From G963663525 sp963663525 (lineage in GTDB: Bacteria; Myxococcota_A; SURF-8; G963663525), in NCBI GenBank assembly GCA_963663525.2, contig CAXXHC010000003.1, positions 992,001-1,056,000 on the forward strand: a stretch of DNA of 64,000 nt, in the 5' to 3' direction. How positions within the stretch are numbered: the stretch's first letter is position 1; every line of letters begins with the position of its first letter. The translations under genes were made by a program, and so were the position numbers. A model generated the notes under the pieces. That model had not been told where the DNA came from and did no database searches. It was given only the letters and a program-made list of their open reading frames with translations. Below are positions 48,729 through 58,070 of the stretch, in pieces.

Positions 48729-51479
48729 TCATTTGCTTTGCGCCACGACATGCAGCCTTCGTTGCTGGTCGGGGCCACAATTGTTGGCCAGAACGATTTC
48801 GGTGTAGGGTTCGTCGGTGTGTGGGTCCGTGGTGTCGATTTCCAATGCTTCGATCCGCACGACGATGGGATAATCGTAGGGTACGAGATCCTTCGGGATG
48901 TCCCAGACGACGTGGACATCCTGCACGGCTGGATAGGACGCCATCGTGACGGTAGCATCGCCGATTTTTACCAGCGACCCCCGGAAATCCTCGGTGAATC
49001 CTTCTTGTTCCAGTCGCCCGTCGTCGTCGTCGGTGAGATCCCAGGGCGTCGATTCGTAGTAGAAATCCACCTGCACGCGGTCGGCGGCGACCTCGCCAAG
49101 GTTGCGGATCGAGGCGGAAATCTCCAGTGATTCTCCCCGTATAGGCGCTTCGGAGCCGAACGCGATATCCGTGACGTTCACCGTCAGGTCCGGGGCGGTG
49201 GACCGAAAACGCTCCCCCGTGACGACGGCGTTGTCCGGCGGTGTTGTGGCGATCCCGATGTTGGCCTCGAAGTAGTCCCGCAACGCTTCCCAGGCTAGCA
49301 TGTGGGTGTCGATGTAGGGTTCGTCGCCGGTCTGCACGACGACGGGCCGCACTTTATCGCCCGTTTCCGGGTCGGTGGCGGAAATGATGAAGTTGAAGAT
49401 ATAACTGAGGTTGGTTCCGAGGGAGTGCACCATCGCCAGCCGATAGGTGCGGTCGGGGTCGATGGGTTCGCCGTTTACCAGGATGGAATCCGACTCGATG
49501 CGCTGGAAGTATGGGGCGGTGAGGTCCACCTTGTAGTCCATGCCCGCCAGTTGGATCACGTCCAGCTTGAAGTCCGAAGCCAGACCGCCGGGAAGGATTT
49601 CATCGATCATCGCCATGGAATACACCAGTTCGGTGACGTATTCTGTGGCGGTGACCTGCTTTTTCATGCTTTCCTCGTTTTCCATCAACGTGTAATCGTA
49701 CAGGCCGGGCTGCATTTCGAGGATCACCAGCGGCTCGTCGTTGACGCCCTCGTCGTCGAGTTGGTGAAGCGGCACGATGTCGTAGATTTCATCCTCGGTG
49801 ATGTCTCCGGTCACGAGATCCGCTCGGTAAATCGACGGCACGCCCATCGCCACATCGCAAGCGACGCCTTCTTCGTTCAATTTCCATAAAAAGGCGTCGG
49901 AAATGATCTGGCCCAACCCGCTTTGTGCGCCCGTGCGGTGGCTGAGATCAATGGGAAAGCTTCCCACCACGTGTTCGAAGGGATGGCCGTACTTGGCGTT
50001 CACCTTGTCTTTAAGTTCCTGAACTCCTTCAAGAATCTCCTCGTCCTCGGCAATGCGGTCGTCCACCTGAATCAAATGGTAGTCGAGTAGAGTCATTGCG
50101 TCGGCCTCTGTGTCGATTTCCAGAGCCATCGCGGCGACGAACTCCCCGGCTTCCTTGGCCTGGGCGAGGTAGGTGGTTCCTCCCGCCGGATTGGTCACGG
50201 AAATCGGGTGGTTGAGCTGGACGTGGGAATGGGCCGAGAGAATCAGGTCCACCGAGCGTCCCGATGTGGCACCTTGCCCGTAAAGTGCAATGTATTCGTC
50301 CTTGCCCGGCGGGATGTTCACCCGGTCTCCGAAACCGAGCCCGGCGTGGCTGGTGACGAGCACTACGTCTGCGCCTTCCGCGTCCAGGCTGTCGATCCCC
50401 TGGTTCACGTAGTCCGACTCGCGGGGGTCGGGGTTGTAGAATTCCATGTTCTGGGAATAGGTCGTGGGTGCGCCGATGACCTGGTAAAGGAAAGGATTTC
50501 CAGCCACTTGCGTGTAAATCGCGGCATCCGTGACCACGCCCAGCAGTCCGATTTTGATGCCACCCATGTCGAGCACGAGCGTCTGGTTGTAACGGGCGTC
50601 GTTGGTGGTGTTGGAGAATTCCGTTTCGAATTTCGGAATGTAGTCATTGTACATGGACTTGATGGTTTCGGGGTTCACGCTACCCCAGATGAAACGCATC
50701 GGCGTGCCCTGGAGCGTGCCGGTGAATTGCGGCAGCGCTCCCTCCACCTGGGCATCCAGAAACGGGGTGCCGAAGTGGTAGTCGTGGTTGCCCAGTTGCA
50801 GGACATCCACGCCCATGGCGTCGAATAGGCGATAAAACGCGCTGATGCCGCCCTCGACGTTGTGGAACATCGTGTTCTCGAAGTCGTCGCCGCTGTTGAC
50901 GATCAACGTCGGGATGCCTTTGGCATCGTTCATGCGGCGGATTTCCTTGAAAATCGTCGCCAATCGCGCCAGTCCGCCCAACGAACCCGCCACACTACGT
51001 TTGGGCAATACCCTGGAATGCCAGTCGTTGATTTCGAGCACGCACAGCGGGCGGCGGGTGTCCGAGGCGGGAGCGTAGGAGAACGCGCGAAAGAGCAGCG
51101 GGCGCAAAAGGCGATCACTGTCGCGCACTTCGATCAACGCGGAGCCGCTTTGCTGTCCCAACTGGAGGTCGATTTCGGCGTTGCCATCCGGTCCGGTGAT
51201 GACGCTGGAAGGAGAAAGAGCGACATCGAGGGCGCTGCTCAGTCCCTCGCCGTCGAGCAGGCGGAAATCCAGCGTGACACCGGGGACGCCTTTTCCAGCT
51301 TCATCCACGGCTCGAACCGAGAGCGGGGCCAGTATATCTCCATGAAATCCACTTTGGTAGTTGCCGGAAATCTCGACGAGTTTCGTGGCGGTCGGGTTTT
51401 CGGAATCGTTCGAATCCGAACAGGAAATGCATAGGGCGAGCATGGCGAGCAGGAATCCAAGGCGCGTCAACCACTTCAT
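48729..51479 (-). CDS. Large 5'-nucleotidase/metallophosphatase lipoprotein
   Basis: A 916-residue envelope protein. The ATG at 51479 has AAGGA upstream and opens a lipoprotein signal (lipobox CISC around residue 20). An Ig-like domain (about 30-130) is followed by the metallophosphatase core with EINDWHS, NSGDD, GNHDYHFG, SHAGLG and SAHSHVQL, then the 5'-nucleotidase C-terminal domain. A CARDB-like adhesion domain (DLTVNVTDIAFGSE, about 800-900) closes the protein. It probably dephosphorylates nucleotides at the outer membrane or cell surface. It is followed by the outer-membrane protein gene. UshA-type enzymes are about 550 residues, so the flanking domains are the unusual part. Confidence 0.88.
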   Translation of the reverse strand: MKWLTRLGFLLAMLALCISCSDSNDSENPTATKLVEISGNYQSGFHGDILAPLSVRAVDEAGKGVPGVTLDFRLLDGEGLSSALDVALSPSSVITGPDGNAEIDLQLGQQSGSALIEVRDSDRLLRPLLFRAFSYAPASDTRRPLCVLEINDWHSRVLPKRSVAGSLGGLARLATIFKEIRRMNDAKGIPTLIVNSGDDFENTMFHNVEGGISAFYRLFDAMGVDVLQLGNHDYHFGTPFLDAQVEGALPQFTGTLQGTPMRFIWGSVNPETIKSMYNDYIPKFETEFSNTTNDARYNQTLVLDMGGIKIGLLGVVTDAAIYTQVAGNPFLYQVIGAPTTYSQNMEFYNPDPRESDYVNQGIDSLDAEGADVVLVTSHAGLGFGDRVNIPPGKDEYIALYGQGATSGRSVDLILSAHSHVQLNHPISVTNPAGGTTYLAQAKEAGEFVAAMALEIDTEADAMTLLDYHLIQVDDRIAEDEEILEGVQELKDKVNAKYGHPFEHVVGSFPIDLSHRTGAQSGLGQIISDAFLWKLNEEGVACDVAMGVPSIYRADLVTGDITEDEIYDIVPLHQLDDEGVNDEPLVILEMQPGLYDYTLMENEESMKKQVTATEYVTELVYSMAMIDEILPGGLASDFKLDVIQLAGMDYKVDLTAPYFQRIESDSILVNGEPIDPDRTYRLAMVHSLGTNLSYIFNFIISATDPETGDKVRPVVVQTGDEPYIDTHMLAWEALRDYFEANIGIATTPPDNAVVTGERFRSTAPDLTVNVTDIAFGSEAPIRGESLEISASIRNLGEVAADRVQVDFYYESTPWDLTDDDDGRLEQEGFTEDFRGSLVKIGDATVTMASYPAVQDVHVVWDIPKDLVPYDYPIVVRIEALEIDTTDPHTDEPYTEIVLANNCGPDQQRRLHVVAQSK

Positions 51480-52207
51480 ATCACAGTCCTTTTTGGCTCC
51501 ATTAAAAATCAATATCGGCTTGAAATTCCTAATGGAATTCCACGTTTACAAGCTTCGGTACCGTTATGTGTCACATGGTACGTTTGTACTCCCGATGGGG
51601 TGATTCTGTCAACGGATCGGGAATGTCTTCCCGGTTGCATGAATTGTATTTGTGCAGGGTCTTGAACCCTATCGATAGGTTGAAAAGGATTGGTAGATCC
51701 TTGCATCTTTTTGAATTGACACCTCCGTGCAACAGGGGTGCATCACAGGATATTGTCATTTCACTCAGATTGCATACCGCTCACTTCGAGTGCCGCCCTT
51801 AGGGCGGTGTATCGAGGAGTAAATGGGATGGCTCGATACGATTTGCTTTGCAAATCACTCGCCATGAGCGTTTTTTTGCAAAGTGACAATTTTTTGATGC
51901 ACCACTGCGCAATATCGATGACGAAAAAGCCTATTCAAGACGCGAGAAATCGGGTAGACTGAATCACCATCATGAGTCGAAACGAATTTTAGGCATGTCC
52001 GTGGGGAGAACGGGTACGAATATGCCGCCGGGAATTCCGTGTCGATCAAGAGTTTGAAAGGGACCATATTTCCTCTAACCAATTGAAAAGGAGTTTTCTA
52101 AACACGAAATAAATTTTGCTTTATTATGTATTATTAAGTGGTAATTAAAACTTATTTATGATAATATGGCTTAATAGAGCGGAAGAAAATCGCCCGAGGA
52201 AGTTTGT
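51480..52207. other. Divergent intergenic region with element B1
   Basis: 728 bp between the nucleotidase and the PseG-like gene. Contains inverted-repeat element B1 (51737-51903). The last 130 bp before 52208 is strongly AT-rich (TTATTATGTATTATTAAG near 52121), suitable for promoters. No gene seen. Confidence 0.55.
51737..51903 (+). repeat. Inverted-repeat element family B, copy B1 (167 bp)
   Basis: Terminal inverted repeats GGTGCATCA and TTGTCA/TGACAA, a GCCGCCCTTAGGGCGG internal hairpin and a second internal hairpin ATTTGCTTTGCAAAT. Near-identical to 63018-63186. No coding capacity. Confidence 0.82.
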
Positions 52208-53221
52208 ATGCGCATACTCATGCACTGTGAAAGCAACCCGATCATCGGATCGGACAGCGTGCTGCACACCGCAGCGATGGTCGAGGAACTGACCGCGCGC
52301 GGACACGAGTGCGTGCTTCTGTCCAAAGCGTTTCCTTCCTGGCTCGACGACGTTTTCGGAGCGTTACCCGTCAAGAAGGTGGGTGTCGATCCCAAATGCC
52401 ATTGGGACGAAGACCTGCTGTTTTTCAAAGAAGTGATTGAAGATGAACACATCGATTGGATCTGGATGGATCGCCCCGATCTGGTCGAAAGCCAGCTTCG
52501 CCAGGTACGCAAAATCCGCCCTCTGGCCTCTGTGACACCCGCCCCCATGAATCCCGACGCAGCGGATCTCCTGGTGGGGCCTTTCCTGCATCCCGCCAAA
52601 AACGGCAACTCCAACCGATTGGGAGGGCATAGGTATATCCCAATTCGGCGCAGTGTCCGGCAGGCCCGGGAACGGGATTTTTACATCGCTCCCAAAATGA
52701 GGAAGATCCTCCTCTGGACGGAATCCGATCCGGGAAGCGCCGTGGGATCGACCTTGCGCATTCTTGAAAACGCTTTCGGCGAAAACATCGAAATTACGGT
52801 GCCGCTTCCTATAGATGCCTCGCATCGTAAGGAGTTGGAACACGTGGCCGCCATTGCGCCCCATCGGCTGAAGATCGTCGAACCGCCTGTAGATTTCACG
52901 GAGTTGTTTTTCGACGCTGACGGGTTTATTTCATTTCCAGGGCTTCGCATGATGGAGGCTCTGAGTCTCGGCGTGCCGTGCCTGATTGGCTCCATACACC
53001 GTTCCCAACGTGAAGAGGCGGTACGGGTGTCCAAACGCCAAGCCGCAATATATTACGGTTCTTTAAAATGCACGCCTTCCAACCGTGTGGTTGAATTGCT
53101 CTCGGATTTACTTGATGCTCCCGACAAAAGGCGCGAGCTTTCCGAAAAAGGCCGCGAGTTTGTCGATGGTCAAGGTGCCGTTCGGCTTGCAGATGCCCTC
53201 GAACGGAAAATGAAAGGCTGA
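52208..53221 (+). CDS. PseG/SpsG-like glycosyltransferase-fold protein
   Basis: A 337-residue cytoplasmic protein. The N-terminus (MRILMHCESNPIIGSDSVLH then ELTARGHE) is that of PseG/SpsG proteins, nucleotide-sugar hydrolases or transferases of the GT28/MurG fold. A C-terminal Rossmann half carries DGFISFPGLRMMEALSLGVP, the acceptor/nucleotide region in this fold. Total length is typical. No other sugar-biosynthesis genes are nearby. It is convergent with the KamA-like gene, 41 bp apart. Exact substrate unknown; assignment to pseudaminic acid synthesis is not justified. Confidence 0.75.
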   Translation: MRILMHCESNPIIGSDSVLHTAAMVEELTARGHECVLLSKAFPSWLDDVFGALPVKKVGVDPKCHWDEDLLFFKEVIEDEHIDWIWMDRPDLVESQLRQVRKIRPLASVTPAPMNPDAADLLVGPFLHPAKNGNSNRLGGHRYIPIRRSVRQARERDFYIAPKMRKILLWTESDPGSAVGSTLRILENAFGENIEITVPLPIDASHRKELEHVAAIAPHRLKIVEPPVDFTELFFDADGFISFPGLRMMEALSLGVPCLIGSIHRSQREEAVRVSKRQAAIYYGSLKCTPSNRVVELLSDLLDAPDKRRELSEKGREFVDGQGAVRLADALERKMKG

Positions 53222-53262
53222 TTCCGTTTTATCTTGCCTGATATTACTGGCCGACCTTCCAA

Positions 53263-55077
53263 TCAGAAATAATACCAGATAGTATTGTAATCGTCCGGAT
53301 TCTCTCCGATTGCCCGCAGGCGTTCGAGGTAGTCGAGGATCGGCATGTCTCGGTACACGTACGTATCCTGCTTGGCGATGTTGCGTTCCCAGGGGTGGAA
53401 CTCGAAGATTCTCGCGCCATCGGGATCGAGGCCGATCCAGTCGTGGTATTGGGAGGCTCGAAGGTAGTTTTTTCCCAACAGGGGCACGTTGAAGACGGCT
53501 TCGTCGGTGCGAGCCAGGCCGGGAAGGAGGCGGGCTTCCTCCTTCTGTTCCTGAAGCAGGCGTGCGATCGGCACCCGGTAGTCGTCGGTTTCCGCCTTGC
53601 CCTTGGCGTTGAAGGTGTAATACGGATCGATGCCCACCCGTTTGAGCAGCCGCCGCAGGCAGGAAGCTTCGAAACGCCGGGAATTGAAAAAGGTATAGAC
53701 CATCTGGTTGTAGACCATGATGCCGCGCGTGCGGAGCCTGTCCACGGCAAGCACCATATCCGGGTTGATTTCGTAGGGGTGTTGTACGTGGGTCACGACA
53801 TCCAGCGCTAGGCGTCCCGGATCGCGGATTTCCCCAAGCATATCGGCAAGTTTCGAGGTGATCCGCATGGGCATGGTCACGGGAATGCGCGTTCCCAGGC
53901 GGATGCGTTCGATGGAATCGATCGCGGCCAGGCGCTCCAGGATGTTGCGAATGCGACCGTCTCCCATAATCATCGGATCGCCGCCGGTGACGAGTACTTC
54001 GTGAATCGCCGAGTGTTCGGCGATCCAGTCGATGGCGGTGTCGAGTTCTTCCGGCAAGGCCATGGCGTTGGGCGCCATGGCGCTGTCGATTTCCCAGTTG
54101 CGCTGGCAATAAACGCAAATCTGGGGGCAGGTGTTGTAGGGCTTTAAAATCAGCACGCCCACGTATCGGCGGGTAATCAGGTTTTCCGGCGAAGTGTCGT
54201 GTTCGCCCATGAAATCCATGCTGTATTCCAGGTCGTCGCGGTGTTCCTCCATGGTTTCGATGTAACGTGCCGGGGGAAAGACCTGGTATCGCAAAGAACG
54301 GTCCTGTCCCGGTTCGCCACCCATCAGCGAGAGGTAAAACGGTGTGACGCCGAAAGGCAGGTTCAGTCGCAGCGCTTTTTCGACGTTCGCCCGTTCCTCG
54401 TCGCTAAGGGACACGAGACGATCCAGTTTTTGGGGATCTTTGACGACATTGCGCGTCTGCCAGGCCCAATCGTACCAGTTTTTATCCGTACCCTGAAGAG
54501 CATCGAGGATCTGCTTTCGCCGCTCGTCGCGAAGCTTCACCACTCCCGGTTCCAGACCGTGGCGATAGCGTTTCAAGAAAACGTCGGTTTCATCCGCCAA
54601 CTGGTCGAGCTGTTTCGAGCGATGCAACGAGGCTTCTCGCCCGGCGAGATTTTCGTCCATGCGGAAATCGGCCTTGTCCTCGACCACGAAACGGTTTTCC
54701 AGTCCCCGGAAAAGGTACAGCAGTTCGGCGAAGAAAGCGGGGGAAAAGCCTTCGGAATTTGGGTGTTGGGACAGGTCGTAAAGGGTTTCCGCGAGACTGA
54801 ATCCGCTGGCCGCTTCGGCTCGTTCAGTCAGCATGGAGCGGATCTGGCGCGCGCAATCCCTTACGAGGCTTGCCTTGTCGATGGTGCGGAACTCGTCCGA
54901 GAGCATCCGTTCCTCGCATACAGCGACATGTTCCTGAAGATGCTGCTTGACGTCTTCGAGGGAGGTGCATTGGCGCAAGGTGTCGAACAAAGAAGATTCT
55001 TCTTCGAGCAGCAAATGAAAATAGGAGTTTCTTTTTTCGGGCTCGATTATAGAAGAATATATGTTTTGCTGAGTCAA
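53263..55077 (-). CDS. KamA-family radical SAM aminomutase-like protein
   Basis: A 604-residue enzyme. The start is a TTG at 55077 because AGGAGG lies five bases before it; a longer frame upstream has no ribosome site. Residues 1-195 are a helical extension absent from lysine 2,3-aminomutase. From about 200 the family pattern begins (WYDWAWQTRN, LSDEERANVEKALR, TPFYLSL). The radical SAM cluster ligands are C317, C321 and C324 (CPQICVYC), then GGDPM and TRIPVTMPMRI. A Lys in FNAKGKAETDDYR could be the PLP site. The substrate is not predictable; an amino-acid 2,3-aminomutase or related activity is likely. Confidence 0.85.
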   Translation of the reverse strand: MTQQNIYSSIIEPEKRNSYFHLLLEEESSLFDTLRQCTSLEDVKQHLQEHVAVCEERMLSDEFRTIDKASLVRDCARQIRSMLTERAEAASGFSLAETLYDLSQHPNSEGFSPAFFAELLYLFRGLENRFVVEDKADFRMDENLAGREASLHRSKQLDQLADETDVFLKRYRHGLEPGVVKLRDERRKQILDALQGTDKNWYDWAWQTRNVVKDPQKLDRLVSLSDEERANVEKALRLNLPFGVTPFYLSLMGGEPGQDRSLRYQVFPPARYIETMEEHRDDLEYSMDFMGEHDTSPENLITRRYVGVLILKPYNTCPQICVYCQRNWEIDSAMAPNAMALPEELDTAIDWIAEHSAIHEVLVTGGDPMIMGDGRIRNILERLAAIDSIERIRLGTRIPVTMPMRITSKLADMLGEIRDPGRLALDVVTHVQHPYEINPDMVLAVDRLRTRGIMVYNQMVYTFFNSRRFEASCLRRLLKRVGIDPYYTFNAKGKAETDDYRVPIARLLQEQKEEARLLPGLARTDEAVFNVPLLGKNYLRASQYHDWIGLDPDGARIFEFHPWERNIAKQDTYVYRDMPILDYLERLRAIGENPDDYNTIWYYF

Positions 55078-55474
55078 ATCAGCCTCCTTTCCATGGTTCG
55101 GCGACCGGTCGGAAAACGGGCAAGTTCTACCGTTCGAGCGCGGTGCACCGACTTGATGGGCACGTCTTGTAAAGGTGCCCTTTGATCGTACTGCGTATGC
55201 AAACAGATCGGCGTCAAAGTGTCGTCCGACTGGAAGGTGGCGGAGGATGCGAAGCTTGCAAAAGCGGCGAGGCCATTGGAAGCCGAAGTATCGGAGTCGA
55301 AAAATTGGGTTGTGTTTTCGACCATTCCGCCTCATATAGGGCCGAAAACAAGGTACGACTCCAGAATGCTCCTTCCAGTAAGTGCAACCTAACACATCCC
55401 TTCGACAAGATCAATACGGGCGGAAATTAAATTAGTGCGAAACATTGTAAAAGCTTATTCCAAGGAGAAAAAAC

Positions 55475-55579
55475 GTAGGGGCGAGTGTAGTGAACAAAGT
55501 GAACGGAGCTCCCCAAAAACCGAGAAACTCTGTCAGAACGGGGGGCTACAGTCGCTATGCTCCTTTCACCCGCCCCTAC
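55475..55579. repeat. Inverted pair with GTAGGGGCG ends (105 bp)
   Basis: GTAGGGGCGAGTG on the left and its near-complement CACCCGCCCCTAC on the right. Single copy in this window; may be another short inverted-repeat element. Confidence 0.5.
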
Positions 55580-55710
55580 ATTCCCCCTCCCTTTTTTGAG
55601 GTTTCAAACGAAAAACAGATTTTGCACTATTTTAATTTCCGCCCGATCAACACTCTATAGAAAAATGCCGGATGGGTGGCTGACCCATCCCCAGTTTTTC
55701 ATCCAAGAGG

Positions 55711-55821
55711 GTAAACGCTCATGGAGAGTGATTTGCGAAGCAAATTGTATCGAACCATAGCGTTTTTCGTATAAATCCCTAGATACACCGCCCTTGCGGG
55801 CGGCACTCGGGACGAGCGGAC
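55711..55821 (-). repeat. Family B remnant B3
   Basis: On the minus strand it matches the centre of B2, including the GCCGCC/GGCGGC hairpin and ATTTGCTTCGCAAAT, but the terminal repeats (GGTGCATCA) are missing. A decayed or truncated copy. Confidence 0.7.
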
Positions 55822-55987
55822 TTATCATATCTTGGGTCCAGTCAGACTTTCAGTAAACTGGAATGGGGTCAGGATGAGTGATGCTTCTTTCTCGCGTCAG
55901 GCAAATCTTCGCGCGATTTCGGCTTGTTTTTTTTTGTGCCCACCCTATGGTTAGGAAGAACAGGAACCCATTGGAAACGGTGGTGAA

Positions 55988-57013
55988 ATGGAAATCATCG
56001 AACTAATCAGGCACGCCTTGATGGTAACAGGCTTTGTGGCTGCCATGATGATCCTCGTGGAATACATTAATGTATTTACCCTGGGGCGTTTGAAGTCCGG
56101 GCTTGGAAAATCCCGCTTGTTGCAGTACTGCATTGCCGCACTGCTTGGAACTATTCCAGGTTGCTTGGGGGCATTCACGCTTGTAACCATGTATACACAT
56201 CGTCTGGTGAGCATCGGGGCGGTCGTCGCCTGCATGATCGCTACCTCAGGGGATGAGGCTTTCGTCATGTTGGGGCTGGTTCCCGAAACGGCTCTGTTGC
56301 TTTTCGGCGGGTTGTTCGCGCTGGGAATCGCTGCCGGCGCGCTGACCGATATTGCATTTCCTGCCAAAGCTGCACGTGAAACCGGATACTGCCACGAACT
56401 GAACGTGCACGAGGAATACGCCTTCCGAATTTTGCCGAATAGGGAAACCTTGAAGGAAATCCGTAACTTATCTCCTGCCAGAGGTATTCCCGGCTTCGTG
56501 CTGTTCCTCTATGCTCTGGCGGTTGCCACGGGACAGATCGGTCACGACGCTCCGATGTGGGTTACGGTAACGATTCTCACGGTTTGTGCATTGACGCTGT
56601 TCGTGCTGGCTACGGTGTCGGACCACTTCATCGAGGAGCACGTCTGGGAGCACGTCGTCAAATCGCATCTTCCCCGGCTGTTTTTTTGGGCGGTAGTGGT
56701 GATCGGTGGTGTGCACTTGCTGGAACACGGCCTGGATTTCGACAACGTTGTGCGCTCCAACGTCTGGCTAGTACTGCTTTTCGCGGCGCTTTTGGGGTTG
56801 TTGCCCGAATCCGGACCCCATCTCGTTTTTGTTACGCTCTTCGCGTCCGGCAGCATTCCGTTGAGCGTTCTGGTCACGAGTTCCATCGTGCAAGACGGTC
56901 ACGGGATGCTTCCGCTATTGGCAAGTTCGCGGCGGGATTTCATCAAGGTCAAGGCAATCAATTTTCTTGTCGGGGTGCTCGTTGGAGCGACGATGCTTGC
57001 GCTGGGAACCTAG
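55988..57013 (+). CDS. Putative 10-helix metal/arsenic exporter (ArsP_2-like)
   Basis: A 341-residue integral membrane protein with about ten hydrophobic helices in two halves. Each half carries a similar signature: LLGTIPGCLGAFTLVTMY near residue 54 and LLGLLPESGPHLVFVTLF near residue 265. Paired GxxPGC/PESGP motifs and the linker NVHEEYAFRI fit the putative 10TM heavy-metal exporter family (PF11449 type). Substrate unknown. The ribosome site is GGTGG before the ATG. The TAG stop codon at 57011 is the first three bases of inverted-repeat element A3, so the natural C-terminus may have been altered by insertion. Confidence 0.75.
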   Translation: MEIIELIRHALMVTGFVAAMMILVEYINVFTLGRLKSGLGKSRLLQYCIAALLGTIPGCLGAFTLVTMYTHRLVSIGAVVACMIATSGDEAFVMLGLVPETALLLFGGLFALGIAAGALTDIAFPAKAARETGYCHELNVHEEYAFRILPNRETLKEIRNLSPARGIPGFVLFLYALAVATGQIGHDAPMWVTVTILTVCALTLFVLATVSDHFIEEHVWEHVVKSHLPRLFFWAVVVIGGVHLLEHGLDFDNVVRSNVWLVLLFAALLGLLPESGPHLVFVTLFASGSIPLSVLVTSSIVQDGHGMLPLLASSRRDFIKVKAINFLVGVLVGATMLALGT

Positions 57014-57098
57014 CCCGGAACATCCACGAAAACCTGCTACGACCTGAAAACTCTCCGACTTTCACTCATTTCAGGATTTTCATGAATTCTCCGGGCTA
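57011..57098 (-). repeat. Inverted-repeat element family A, short copy A3 (88 bp)
   Basis: Begins TAGCCCGGAACATCCACGA and ends with the complement-type TCATGAATTCTCCGGGCTA. The middle of the full 180-bp form is deleted. Shares its last TA with the next copy. Its first TAG ends the exporter gene. Confidence 0.8.
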
Positions 57099-57276
57099 GC
57101 CCGCATAATTCATGAAGAATCTACTGCGACTTGAAAATCCTCGATCTTTCACTTGTTTCCCGATTTTCATCCTCGACAGACTGTAAAGTATGCCTGCGGG
57201 TGAAAATCGGTCCAACTTCATGAAATATCTTCGGTTTTCTGCGTCTCGCTACGATCCTCATGAATAATGAGGGCTA
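57097..57276 (-). repeat. Inverted-repeat element family A, copy A4 (180 bp)
   Basis: Full-length, inverted relative to A1 and A2, directly abutting A3 through a shared TA. Ends TAGCCCGCATAATTCATGA and TCATGAATAATGAGGGCTA. Confidence 0.83.
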
Positions 57277-58070
57277 GTGGCTATTTCGAACTCCTGACAC
57301 GGTGCGATTCGTATTCTCGACAAGGTGCGAACAAAAAAATTACCCCGCCTCGATTGAGGCGGGGTTCCCCCCTTAGCTGCTTACCTGCTTACCCACGTCC
57401 CCATTGGCTTTGGCAGAGTCACACGCGAATTCGTTTGCGTAACAAGGAGTTCCGCTTTTCTTCTTGGTTTCACAAAGAACATTTTTCGGTTCTACGTTCG
57501 ATGCTTACTTGATTCTGCATCAACCGTGCCACCTTTCATTTTTATGGTCTTTTTGTGAAAAATGCGTGAAACGTCCAAGCTATTCAATGGATTTTGGGGG
57601 AATTGAGGAAAAAACGAATCAGCATCAAAACAGTGCCGATATGTGCGTGTAAACGCCTTGTACAGGTCATTTTTAACGATATATACAGTAGAATTGACGT
57701 TTTTTGTCAGTTGCTGAAAAAAGGGATTTCCTGATTTGACAATTTTTTTCCATGTCGAGAAATTGACAGGATTGCTGAAACATGATGCATCTCATATACT
57801 GTTCATGAACAAATCCGCAAAAAAGTCCAGGCCGTGCAAAAGTTCCTCGTGATGTCGGTTTTTCGGAAATCGAGAACGAAAACGCTGCCGGTGGGGAAGG
57901 GGCCCCGGTTTTCAAAGCCCGAAGTGGACACGTTTTCCCGGTTGGAATGTATTGGTTTTGGTGGTTTTTATGAAAAAAAGCGAGCAATCAATATCATTAT
58001 ATGAGAAAAGACCGTGTAGGGCTTTTCAAGCGGCGCGACGGGTGCCGTGGTTCGTAAGACGGGCGAGAGC
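57277..58070. other. Non-coding stretch before the multi-PAS kinase
   Basis: About 790 bp. Apart from the hairpin at 57343-57364 it has several TTGACA-like words (57694, 57737, 57766), but none with a well-spaced -10. No gene is supported; AT content rises towards 57600-57800. Confidence 0.5.
57343..57364 (-). terminator. Hairpin with T-run on the minus strand
   Basis: CCCCGCCTC-GATT-GAGGCGGGG. Read leftward it is followed by TAATTTTTTTG, a good Rho-independent terminator shape, although no leftward gene ends here. It may belong to a lost gene or small RNA. Confidence 0.5.

Larger units (their letters stand above)
55078..55987. other. 910-bp intergenic region with several small repeats
   Basis: Contains an inverted pair GGGCAC/GTGCCC at 55158-55180, an IR pair with GTAGGGGCG ends (55475-55579) and a family B remnant (55711-55821). 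Open frames seen here run through repeats and have no ribosome site or codon pattern; none is accepted as a gene. Confidence 0.55.

Noticed and set aside
55078..55395. 106-codon upstream extension of the KamA-like protein
   Set aside because: No ribosome site and no family similarity, whereas TTG at 55077 has AGGAGG at five bases.
55557..55760. Short open frame WRVICEANCIEP and its counterpart near 63080
   Set aside because: Both are translations of the family B repeat hairpin, not genes.
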